64,000 nt of DNA, from the NCBI GenBank assembly GCA_002270565.1, contig NQMI01000123.1, positions 62,001 through 126,000 on the forward strand, read 5' to 3'. A program made the translations under genes and the position numbers. This DNA comes from Stenocarpella maydis (lineage: Eukaryota > Ascomycota > Sordariomycetes > Diaporthales > Diaporthaceae). The notes beneath the pieces are model-generated. The model saw only the letters and a program-made list of their open reading frames with translations. It was not told the origin of the DNA and ran no database searches. Shown one piece after another: positions 54,021-64,000 of the stretch. Numbering within the stretch: the first letter of the stretch is position 1; every line of letters starts with the position of its first letter.

Positions 54021-56301
54021 CTAGGCTCAAAGTCGAGGCAGTAGCTCCTTTGCCGATGTGGCAGTTGCCGCACTGATAATTCGTATCAACATACTCCGTA
54101 CTCATACTACATATCGATTGCATGACTCGCACTCAGTGTCCATGGGGTGACCGTCAAGCACACGCAGGGGTTGGTGGTCCCCTCGTCGCCTGCCCTTGCA
54201 GTCGACGCCGTTCTCCGGCGCGGTCAATAGGTACGAGTCGTCTCTTGACTGTGCACAATAAGGATTTGTGCCAATCGAATTTTCAGTCTGCCACTAACTT
54301 CGCATAGCCTCGGGAAGCCGCAGCTCATCCATTTTTCTCCATACTTCTCGCCCTGAGCTGAAAGGCTCCCAGAAGGTAATTCACTGCCTAGAGAATCATC
54401 TTCTTGAACAGGGGCGGCGTTGCCATGTCAGGTGTGATCATGAGATTCCTCCATCCATCAGCCGGGCATGATGTGGTACCTTCGGGGCAGTTTTATGCAA
54501 CGAACTTTATCGTAGCACTTGAGCCCTCCTTCAGCAATTTTCCTGTTTCCTTTGTGTATCGAAGTTTGATTCATCGCCATCCTCAAACTCTACAAGGAGG
54601 ATATCCCGACAGGGGCTCTGAGGAGATGTCCACTACCAAAACGTATAGGCGATGCATAGAGTGGTGGAAACAAGAATAGTGGTGCTAAGTGACATTTCCG
54701 GCGCAATCTTGCTGGGGTAGTTGGAAGTTTGAGGGACCGAGACTGATGAGAAGAGTGAACTTGGAAAGAGCTGGGCGGCATCAGAGTGCTGGTTTATTGA
54801 AACAGGTCTGTTGGTTCACAACTTCCAGCTCCGCAGCCAATCGAAGTGCCCCCTGCCTTGGTTAGAGCCGTAGTAAACGCTCATAAGATTGGACGGGGAT
54901 TCAAAGAACAACCTGGGCACCTAGTTGTCTGCAGCAACGCCTGCAGCACGATGCTACCACCGCTCAGGCGACAGATATAACAAGTAGGAGGTCAATAACC
55001 ACCCCCATCCCGCCAATACATGTCACGGTGAGGTTTTTATCTGGATATTCCTATGATTTAAGCGGGCAGGGGCATTCATAGCCGACACCAACTTCAGAGG
55101 CCAAAAGAAGGTAGGAGTCCAGGGTTCTGACATTGAACCCTTGGAACTCGAGGGTGCGAAGGTCATAGAAGGTGGCCGGGTCATGATGCGACCGATACCA
55201 GTGGAACACTGCTTTCTACCGCAGTCTGGCAGACGCTGCAAAGACCCAAGACATCTGGGCCTACAAGAATCGCCTGTCGGGGTTTCTATGGTGGATCTGG
55301 AATAGAGAAAGTACTGGCGGGCCGTGGCATCAAGACGCTCATACTTTCTGGAGCGAATACGGATCAGTGTGTTGGGAGGGGGGGTAGCCTCCAGGATGCT
55401 TTTACCAATGGGTGAGACTGTCTCATGCTGAGTGACGGGTGTGCAACAACGAGCCCTGAGTTCTGCAAGCGGTGCATTGAGTTCAATTGTGAAGCAGGAT
55501 GGGGCTTTCTGTTGAGCTGCAAAGACTTGGTCGATGAGTCAAGCAGCAATGTGTAGGTCTCAAACCACATTGAAGCAGTTTCACTTCCTTAAGAAACATG
55601 ATCTCACTGTTAACTCGGAGCTGTTTTCCATAAGGTGGACAGCCCTCCTTCCAGAACCAGGCGTGCAAGACGCATGCCATGACTTATCCGCCCATGACTA
55701 ATAAGTATCTTGGCAGCATAGCTTGGCAGTGGTTTATTCCAACGACGACGCCTACAGTAGCACGAAGCACGTTCTCTGTCCCGGAATCGACTCACAGGAC
55801 AATAGATCAACCCGACCGCGGGAGCGAGCCTAGCTAAAACAATACCTAGGTATCTATCCATATACATGTGCCAGCCGGCCTGTGGTATGCCGTCATGCAT
55901 TCGGCTTCAGCTCCACCCTCCACGCCTGCAGCACGCTGTGAGATCCACCGATGACTCCACATAAAGGCCCTTGGGTAATCTGAGTGATCTTATCAGATGC
56001 TCTCCTGGGCTACATAACCTTGGCACGCTAGCTGATGGAAAACCTAGAATGCCCAAGAGAAAAATCTTGACAGATTTCCCCATTACTCTAAACCGTTTTC
56101 GCTTCGTTGTCTATATAATCTTACGTTTCTGTCCCGGACTAGCCCAACCTGTTTGTTGAGCTGCCGGTCGCGGACGTCGGCCAGCACTGAATTGAGAACG
56201 AGCACCTAATTAACCAACGCTGAATGCTGCCTTCACGAGAAGATACCCGCCTCTAGCCCTTGCCTTTAATCACTCTATTTACTACAATCAGCCGTTGGCG
56301 A
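54021..56301. other. 2.3-kb gene-poor stretch
   Basis: Only short frames without family likeness. Contains TACCTAGGTA at 55843-55852. The last ~250 bp are the promoter of the MFSD1-like gene. Confidence 0.45.
55843..55852. repeat. TACCTAGGTA palindrome
   Basis: Intergenic copy of the recurrent 10-bp palindrome. Confidence 0.6.
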
Positions 56302-58056
56302 ATGGTCTATAGTCCTGCAGCCATGGTCGAAAACCAAGGCGGCAGTCCTTACAGCAGGAAAGGAGTCGAAGACCGCGTCAACGAAGTTTCATTACCGCCA
56401 GACTCGTCGTCCACCGAGGAGGCGAAACCGCCACCCCCTTTGTACTGGAAACTCGTTGCCGTAGCCCTGATTTCATGCATCAGCTTTGGCTCATCATGGA
56501 GTTCAGGGATTACTGGTGCTTTGAAGTCCACCCTGAAGAAGGAGTTGGGCATCAATAACAAGCAGTTCTCGCTGCTCGAGGCCAGCGAGGACTTCATGGT
56601 CACGCTCCTGATTCTTTCAAGTGGGATCTTGACTGATCGGATTGGAGGTGCTGGAGCGATGTTGTATGGTTTGTCTCACCCACACTTGCAACAGGTCGAA
56701 CCTCCGAGCAGTAATCGAGACTAATCTAACGCCAGGCAACATCATCTACTCCATTGGCTCGGTCATCGTCGCGGCCGCAGCTCAAGTCCGCTCTTTCAAA
56801 CTCATGATCGGCGGCCGGGTCATCCTTGCCCTCGGTGACATCGCCACCCAAGTGGCCCAGTACAAGGTATTCAGCTCCTGGTTCTCGCCCAACAACGGCT
56901 TCGCATCGACATTGGGTATCGAGCTCGGGATCAAAAAGATTGGTGGCTTCGTGGGCAAGTCTTCGGCCAATATCATTTCCAAGAACACTGGCAATTTTGC
57001 TTGGGTCTTCTGGGTCTCCGTGTTCATGAACATCTTGACAAACGTGCTCACCATGGTCTTCTTCTGGTTCAACGGCATAGCGCACAAGAAGTTCGGCAAC
57101 GTTACGGATCCGGCAACCGGTGAGCAATTGACTGAAAAGTCCAAGAAGTTTCAACCGAGAAAGGTCCTCGAGCTGCCTTGGGTTTTCTGGGCCGTCATCG
57201 CATTCTCGCTTTTCCAGACCAGCACCGCTGTTGTCTTCACACAAAACGCCACGGAACTCGCCGAGAAGAGATTCAACACTGACTCTATTACGGCCGGTTG
57301 GTACTCGGCAACTCTGCAGTACGCTGGCTTCTTCTTGGTACCGTGCATCGGCGCCTTTATTGATATCCTGGGGAATCGAATAACCCTGCGTAAGTCTCAA
57401 ACATAAGTTGGCGATATGCGCAGTATACTGAACATATACAGTTGCAATCTGCGGTACTGGAGTCTTCTTGGCCATGGGTCTCGTCAATTGGGCTACGGAC
57501 ACCACGGGGACGGCCGCTGCCTTTGGCATCTACGCTGTTGCTTTTACGCTGGGTCCAACCACAATCATCGACAGCATTCGAACATCTATGTGGCATGGTT
57601 CAACCTTCGGCTCAGCCTATGCCGTCAAGGTTGCTACAAATAATGCGTGAGTGCTTCACACATACCAGCATCTAGAGCCTTGGCTAACTAATCACACTCC
57701 CCCGCAGGATGAACATCATAGTCCGCGTAGTCACCGGCGCAATCCAGGACGCTGACAACGACAGCTACAACCACGTGGTTATTGTCTACGTCGTTCTTGC
57801 TGCCGCATCTGTACTCGTTTCCATCATGTTGGTTGCGCTGTCGTGGTGGTCCGTTGACCTCGGGAACTTGCAATGGACCAGGAAGCAGCGCATTGCTCAT
57901 GGGGAGCTGTGGAATGAGAGGAAGAGGGCATTCTACGAGGACAACGGGCCACGGAATAAGCTCATTTCCAAAGTCTGCTTCTGTGCCCTTGTTTTTTTGA
58001 TCCTCGGCTCCTGGTCAGCGTATTTTTGGGGTGTTGCTACCGGTAATAATTCGTAG
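56302..58056 (+). CDS. MFSD1-like MFS transporter
   Basis: About four exons; ATG 56302 or 56323, stop 58054-58056. A polar N-terminus ends in 'AKPPPPLYWKLVAVALISCISFG'; then 'ALKSTLKKELGINNKQFSLLEASEDF', 'GILTDRIGGAGAMLYG' (loop 2-3, D-R-x-G), 'GRVILALGDIATQVAQYKVFSSWF', 'LGIELGIKKIGGFVGKSSAN', and in later exons 'TLGPTTIIDSIRTSMWHGSTFG'. This order of motifs fits the MFSD1 group, endolysosomal/vacuolar transporters for which dipeptide transport is known in animals; the fungal substrate is not known. Introns at ~56668-56737, ~57390-57440 and ~57648-57708 keep the frame. No link to neighbours is evident. Confidence 0.8.
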
Positions 58057-58582
58057 GATTTCGAACTGCTTTTTGGAATCATGTTGGCCTCCTGGCCCTT
58101 TTATAATTACGAAATTGGGGATTCTGTGAAAATGAGGCTATTAATAGATGTGATTAGCAAACCCTAGTAGTACGAGGATTTCACTATTGCGAATAAGTAC
58201 ATACTTCAGTGGAGTGGCTCGCAATGTAATATCATTACCTACCACTGTATCTGTGTCCGAGCTGTTCAACTTTTGTGTCAGCAATTCTTCTGGCGGAGCC
58301 GATCCGATCCTTTACTGCCTGGCACAGTACTCAACCCGAAATGAAGAATGCAAATGAAGTCATCAGTCGTAGAATCCTCAGGCTACTTCGAACTAAATCA
58401 TCTCCGCTGTCATTGCAGACCATTTCTCCCCAAGTCACATTGTCGAGCAATCCTCTTTTTACTGCTAGGCTTAGGATCAATCTATTTCAAATCTCAACGC
58501 CTGTATGTGGGTTCCCCTGGATACCGTCCTTATTTACTACCTAGGCAGCTTATTGAACCTGGGCGAATTGCAGAAGAGAATT
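58057..58582. other. convergent 3' region
   Basis: 526 bp between the ends of the MFSD1-like and fucosidase genes; no gene recognised. Confidence 0.45.
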
Positions 58583-60129
58583 CTAGCCACACAGATGGAC
58601 ATTCACAGACCTCCACTTCGGTTCATCCACATATCTTGTCGCATTCACGACAATATCCGTTACTGTGATAGCCTTGTCGAACAAGTCAATCCTCTTATGC
58701 CCGATGCTGCTCCCATTTGATACAAGACTCCAGGGAACGTCCAAGGAACCATTCATCTCATCAGAGTCGATAATCCTAGCGTATACCTCATACGCTCGTA
58801 TAACCTGTCCATCGGCCTGGTCCTCCATGATTACGATCCTGTCAACGGACGTAGGGTGCTCGAAAGAGAGTGCTACACCTGCTTCAGTTGTGGAGCTGCT
58901 CGCTTCGATAGGATTCCCATAGCAAGACCGGATGAAGTCTCCAAGCTCCTTGTAGCGTGCCGCGTGCCGGGCCGGGACAAGTCCGCTTCGGTCAGGCGCG
59001 AGATCCAGTTCAAGAATGCAGTTGCGGCCAACGGTCTGATGGTAGACCTCGATCATCTCGTCTATAGAGCGCAGCGGTTGGTTTTCTCCCCAGAACCACC
59101 GATCGCCAGTCTGTAGTGTTGTGTCACATTCTGCTGGCGCGAAGTATTCGCTTGATGGGTCTCCGCCGTCATTGGTGACTCCGGTGGACCATATTTCTTG
59201 GTCTGGCAGTCCTGATTCCGTGCCTATCCACCTGACTGCATTCGCCGAGATGCAAGTGCCATCTGTATCACAGGAATTGAAAATACATGCTTGGGGTTGG
59301 AGCTTTTGAAGAAGTTCCTCGATCTTCGATCTTTGGTCCGCGCTATAGCCACCGTCGAACCAAAGCTAAGAGCTAGGATCAGCAAGACCGATACCCCCTC
59401 GTTTCTTCCCGCAGAAGACCAGCTTACCTCGGTCAGAGAACCATAGTTAGACCAGAGCTCCGTCAACTGAGCAATCACTATCTCATCGTAGGTCTCGTTT
59501 GAAATCCGGATTTCGCCGGGGGACCAGGTGGCATTGACGAGCGAGTCCTGGACGTTGAGAAAATTGTTGACGACGGTGCTGTAGTAGAATCCATGCCCAA
59601 TGCCATACTTCTTGGCCGATTCTGAGAATTGTTGGACGACATCTGTCCCGTTGACCGGGGAGTTTGCTACCGTATAATTATATCTGCTGGCAATGTTGTC
59701 TCTGGTTTCGAAGGACACAGCACTTGGCCACGTCGTAAAACCGCAGTTATGTTTAGCTACCAGCGTGGCATACTTCGCTCCCGTGGCAGCGATGCTATCC
59801 ATCCATTGGTTCGTGTTGAGCAAGGTAGGGTCAAAGAGAGAAGGGCTCGGCACCAGCCCGGGGACACCATTGCAGCCATCGATGCTGATGTAAGTTGCTA
59901 GCTCAAAGTGTATGAGCATTCCAATCTCCTTGTCTTGAAATTCCAACTGCTCTTGAGTCGGGAGCGCGATCTTGGAGCCGTCAAGTGGGGACAGACGATA
60001 CCTGGGGTATGTTCCATTTGTATTATTGTGCTGTTCCAACCTCAAGGATGCTTGATGAAAGCCCGCTGTTGCCCAAGCAGTTGATGCTGCCACCACCAGA
60101 AGGCGCGCGTGTCGAAGGGTTGGGATCAT
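58583..60129 (-). CDS. secreted GH29 alpha-L-fucosidase
   Basis: ATG 60129, TAG 58583, two exons joined by an intron at about 59368-59427. A signal peptide is visible ('HARLLVVAASTAWATAGF'). GH29 features: 'KEIGMLIHFELATYI', 'WMDSIAATGAKYATLVAKHNCGF' (family H-x-x-G-F), 'WSNYGSLTE' and the nucleophile Asp in 'LWFDGGYSADQ', followed by 'EIWSTGVTND' and 'VYHQTVGRNCILELDLAPD'. The end ('FEHPTSVDRIVIMEDQADGQVIRAYEVY') is a C-terminal beta-sandwich. Several N-x-S/T sites are expected for an extracellular glycoprotein. It releases alpha-L-fucose from plant or microbial glycans. An in-frame TTG at 60177 is not the start. Confidence 0.85.
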
Positions 60130-60747
60130 CGTTATGGCTAACTTACTTGGAAGAAAAACTTCTCTTGGCAGATCCAACCTTCCATCTACATTTAGAGTGG
60201 ATTTATATATTGGGACAGCGTTGCATTCTACATCGCAACTCCAAACTCACATATGAGCGGCCCCGAAGCTTAGCCTGATTTATCATAATTTCCCGTCGGC
60301 TTTCCCACTGCTCCTCACCCAATCCCCGTTATCTGGTGCCTTTCGGCGTGTTGCCCCTCACGAACTGTCCACGACCCATGTATCGCAACGTTACAGTTAC
60401 AAAGGAAGCGGGGGAACGCGCGAAACACGCGTCTATGCAAAACTAGGCATCAAAACACCAAGAGACAATGTCAATGTTAGACATTAATGATGTGATCTTG
60501 AAGGATCAGAGCAAGTCGCCAAAGAAACGAAGCCTCGCCATATTTGGCTAGATGACAGGTTGTGCCTCGAGGAGCAGCTGACAAATATGGAAGAGCTGAC
60601 AAATAGATCGGCTGACATGAATTGGATGCTCCTCCATATAGAAAAGAATATCGATGAAGCAGCCCATGTCCTTTTCAGAGCATTCATTATTTGTCCTCAG
60701 CCGGATGCCTTCCCCCGGATATCTGGTGATGCCTGGTACCGACGAGT
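60130..60747. other. divergent intergenic region
   Basis: 618 bp between the fucosidase and the oxidoreductase, which face away from each other; no gene recognised. Confidence 0.45.
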
Positions 60748-62015
60748 ATGACAACTGGTATGCAAAACTTCAGCCTGGTCAGGCGAGGCGCTGGCATAGC
60801 TGTGCTTGAGCCCACCAGACTGCCAACACTGCCAGATGATTATGTGCTTGTGAAGACAAAGGCAGTGGCGCTGAATCCGACTGATTGGACCACGCTTGAT
60901 GCGAGTGGGGATGACGGGACCATTGTCGGCTGTGACTATGCCGGCTTAGTGGAAGATGCCGGGCGAAATGCTGCCAAACGCTTTCGGAAGGGCGACCGCG
61001 TTGCTGGCTTTGGCCATGGAGGTATGAATATTCCATGTGATAACGGTGCAGAGCGTTGCCTCGACGGGTACTGAGACTCCCGCAGGGAATGATGCGAACC
61101 CAGAGACTGGGGTGTTTGCGCGATATGTTGCCGTCAAAAGCGACATGCAGATGCACATCCCTGACAATGTCTCGTTCGAGGCTGCATCCACTGTCGGTGT
61201 TGGCATTGGGACTGTTGGCTATGCACTGTATCACGTCCTAGGTCTCCGGTGGCCGGCTCCGAAAACCGAATACCAAGGGGCAACAATTCTCATATATGGG
61301 GGCAGCACAGCAACTGGTTCGCTTGCGATACAATTCGCGAAGTTGTGAGTTTTACAAAAAGCCGGGCTCACTCATTCCCCGGTTGAATAATGTTTTTAGG
61401 TCTGGTTACAATGTGGTTACTACATGCTCTCCACACAATTTCGATTATGTGAAGAGCCTTGGCGCGGATAGTGTATTGGATTATGTACGCATAATTCCCC
61501 AGCCTTCTGTTCCTTTTCTTATGAGGATCTAAACTATTCAAACCATTCTAACTTTAACCAAGCGAGCCCCAGATGTAGGGCAAGAGATTTCCCAAGCAAC
61601 TGGAGGGTCCATCCAGAAGGTGTTCGATACTGTCAGCACTGCGGACTCGGCAGCCATCTGTGCAGCAGCATTCGGCCCTCATGGGGGCACATATTGCAAC
61701 TTGCTTGGCGTGGAATGTCCCCGCTCCGACGTCGAGTCTGTATTCTTCCTCGGTTACGACATGTCCGGTGAGGCATACATCTTTGAGGGAGAGTCCTATC
61801 CGGCAAGGCCGGAGGCTCTTGAATTCGGCCGCAGGTGGTACAAGGTAGCTGAAGAGCTTTGGGCGAGCGGCAAGTGGCAAACTCACCGCCAAAAGGTGGG
61901 AGAAAATGGACTCTTGGGTGTGTTGGCCGGCATGCGAATGATGCGCCAGGGTCTAGTCAGCGGGGAGAAGCTAGTATACCGTGTTGACGAGACGGAGTGG
62001 CCAACTCATGCCTAG
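60748..62015 (+). CDS. ToxD-like zinc-less MDR enoyl/alcohol reductase
   Basis: Four exons from ATG 60748. N-terminal GroES-like part: 'LVKTKAVALNPTDWTTLDA', 'VGCDYAGLVEDAG', 'FRKGDRVAGFGHG'; after intron 1 'GVFARYVAVKSDMQMHIPDNVSFEAA', then the Rossmann loop 'LIYGGSTATGSLAIQFAKL', intron, 'GYNVVTTCSPHNFDYVKSLGADSVLDY', intron (gtacgc...accaag) and 'KVFDTVSTADSAAICAAAFG'; ends 'ETEWPTHA'. No structural zinc cysteines are present, which fits the ToxD/trans-enoyl-reductase branch of the MDR superfamily. In PKS clusters these reduce enoyl intermediates in trans, but no PKS is in this window. NADPH-dependent, cytosolic. The model is complete without frame damage. Confidence 0.8.
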
Positions 62016-63336
62016 GATAATCTCCTAAGCGCTGCACACATGCGTCGACACAGAAACTTCAATAAGCGTCAATGCAAGTACAGAATGCTGAATTGACATG
62101 TGGTCGGCTCCGAATCTGTCACATTATTATGTGAGTATACTCAGTGCAATGCCGTGGATGTTTTGGACTAGTTCCAGCTTAACGTGACACGGGCAGCGTG
62201 TGCTGTTGACTAAGACCTGCCCAGGTTTGAATAATACCCTACGTAATTAATATATAGTTCACATTGGTCATGGGAGAAGCCCATATTCAGTTAGGAAAGA
62301 GGGGAAAAATCAAATTCGTGCCACAGTTGAATTGAAGTCTAGATTCTCCCAACCGAAACTTTACCAACAGGTCAAGCTCGGGTTCTAAAATTTGAATGAA
62401 TCTGCTCAAGGATGCAGTAAACATCTTGATTTCTACGCCGTATCCCGAGATGACCTACAAAGGACCGTCGTCTGTTGGTCCTTATAACTGAGCTGTCAAT
62501 TTGAATGTGTTCGGAAGATATCCTTGATGGCAACCTTCCCTTGCCAGCCTCTCTACCTAAGTAGTCACAACCACAATCAGCTCTATTCCATAATATATAC
62601 TGGCCATTAATATCAGACACCAGCCTTAGGAGATGCCAAACTGAAAATATGTAGAGACAATTTGTCTCAAGAAGGGTCCATCGAAGGGGCAGACAGCATC
62701 ACCTGAGTATTTAGTGATCACTTTTGTATGTTTTCATGACTACACGTAGTTACCGGAAATAATATCTCATTAATACTAGAAATTGAAAACTACGATGGGG
62801 TAGAACACATCACAGAGGCCACTGGCAACCGCTACAAACTTGGGACTGAGACTCTCGGCAGACTCGGCGAGAGTACGTACCTACGTAGGTAACAAAGGTC
62901 GAAGTTCCTCACAGGCTCGGAGGCAAGAATAACATATGTGCTATAGCTCTGAATATCTGGAGCCTAACCGCCATGCATCGAAATGTTCACACAGATTTAC
63001 CTGATGATTGCATGGAGTAGTGCAGCAATTACGTATGTGAAACTGGTCTCTGCAAAAGAGCTAGACACATCATACCGCTGGGAGTAATGGAGGCCAACAT
63101 CCAGATCAACTATGAATGTCGAACAATGAAAAAGAGCAAAAAAATTGCAAGATGTGGGCACATGTGACAAGCAAGGAAATGGATATGCCGGTATAGACCA
63201 ATGGTTGCAGCTACACTCGACCACGTAGCAACTTGACTTGGCCCATTCCTACAATGCCTTCGCAAGGACCTCTGAGCACAAAAAAGAAGTTCCGGACGGA
63301 GTTACCACCCGGGGCAAAAGATAAACCGCAACTCCT
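62016..63336. other. intergenic
   Basis: No gene recognised; includes a 14-bp palindrome TACCTACGTAGGTA at 62878-62891, an extended relative of TACCTAGGTA. Confidence 0.45.
62878..62891. repeat. TACCTACGTAGGTA palindrome
   Basis: Perfect 14-bp palindrome with the same TACCTA/TAGGTA arms as the 10-bp repeats elsewhere in the window. Confidence 0.5.
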
Positions 63337-63455
63337 TGATCTGGCCCGGGCTTGAACCGGGGACCTTTAGTGCTCACATCTACACTCTTTTCCTGTTGGA
63401 AATGAACGCAATTTTGATGTTAGACTAACGTGATGACCAACTACACCACCGGACC
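63337..63455 (-). tRNA. tRNA-Val(AAC) with a 45-nt intron
   Basis: Minus strand. Acceptor stem GGTCCGG/CCAGATC (one C-A mismatch), D-arm from GTGTAGTTGG, anticodon stem TTAGT/ACTAA, loop CTAACAC with anticodon AAC (plus-strand 63419-63421), and T-arm CCCGG-TTCAAGC-CCGGG. The intron, 63373-63417, sits one base 3' of the anticodon, the canonical place for eukaryotic tRNA introns. Confidence 0.85.
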
Positions 63456-64000
63456 GAGAAGGATGTAGAAATGAATCAATGGCGGTCGGCTGGCGTGGGG
63501 AGTTGATATTATCGTGTGCGGTGGGAGCAGGGCCTGGTGGGGATTAGGGGGGAATCTGGGGCGGTAAGTTGGGTGCGGAGACCCACACGCAACGTAAAAT
63601 TTGCACCGAGTTGAACGATAGATGATACAGGACAAATTTGATAGGTACATAGTACACTTCTGAGTCACGAGAACAGATACTGTTCAAATGTTGGTTGCTG
63701 CGCCTGGAATCACTTCCATCATTCATACCAGATACGTCTGGAGTGCCAGTCCATGATCCCTAGCACATTAGCGTATGCCATGATGCAAGGTCCCGGGACG
63801 TTCTACACTAGGTTACAGAGGACACCATTGTCAAACAGTTGAGTCAGGTTGGAATTCAACAGGCTGACTGACCACCGAGCAGGTTACCACATAGTGCTGT
63901 AGGTCATCCAGGAGCGGGCAGAGCATGTTACCCAGGTGTCCTACATGAAGGTATCGTGCTGTAGATGGTATGAAAGGAGATTATCCCAAGGTAAGCAGGG
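63456..64000. other. right edge, nothing recognised
   Basis: Only short frames; the first ~50 bases are the tRNA's upstream flank. Confidence 0.45.

Noticed and set aside
54404..54679. 91-codon frame
   Set aside because: No recognisable domain, unusual composition and no support from neighbours.
1..64000. CRISPR arrays, rRNA genes, bacterial operons
   Set aside because: None seen; the genome is eukaryotic and no regularly spaced direct repeats or rRNA-like sequence were noticed.

Overview
The window is nuclear DNA of a filamentous ascomycete (Pezizomycotina). Most genes are split by short introns (about 45-80 nt, GT...AG). The protein families are typical of moulds: Zn2Cys6 regulators, many cytochrome P450s, DUF6594, ankyrin-type and F-box/membrane proteins. 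The transposon relics carry the C-to-T / CAA-to-TAA decay expected from repeat-induced point mutation (RIP). Splice models were built by eye from reading frame, splice-site consensus and known family architecture. No search or alignment could be run.

Layout. 714-1658: DUF6594 membrane protein. 1659-5720: AT-rich RIP block with a complete but dead Mutator-like (MULE) DNA transposon, with 44-bp terminal inverted repeats and an 8-bp target duplication. 6079-28789: a secondary-metabolite gene cluster built round an aristolochene-synthase-type sesquiterpene cyclase (10281-11464). It has three P450s, a short-chain dehydrogenase, two regulators (one Fungal_trans_2 type, one AflR-like Zn2Cys6), two unrelated Fe(II)/2-oxoglutarate oxygenases and, unexpectedly, an O-acetylhomoserine-sulfhydrylase-like PLP enzyme. 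31579-33393: intronless sugar-porter MFS gene. 36291-41155: two ordinary genes (GRDP-like, F-box/membrane). 42128-47482: repeat-rich block with a second MULE copy abutting a 5'-truncated ankyrin-type gene, a gag-like retroelement relic, a pogo/Fot1 relic, a 5-N gap and a broken 3-beta-HSD-like gene. 47890-53521: compact catabolic-looking set (Dal5-type MFS, Zn2Cys6 regulator, fumarylacetoacetate-hydrolase-family enzyme). 56302-62015: MFSD1-like transporter, secreted GH29 alpha-L-fucosidase, ToxD-like enoyl reductase. 63337-63455: intron-containing tRNA-Val(AAC).

How the cluster may work (inference). The cyclase would turn farnesyl diphosphate into an eremophilane-type hydrocarbon. P450s, SDR and the two Fe/2OG oxygenases would oxidise it, as in the PR-toxin/phomenone class. 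The PLP enzyme is not a usual member of such clusters. By analogy with Fub7, LolC and FlvA it could join a four-carbon amino-acid unit from O-acetylhomoserine to an electrophile, or could bring in sulfur. That would make the product an amino-acid- or sulfur-bearing sesquiterpenoid. Inverted CGG...CCG half-sites, including recurrent CGG-N6-CCG, lie upstream of cluster genes and suggest shared control by a Zn2Cys6 factor.
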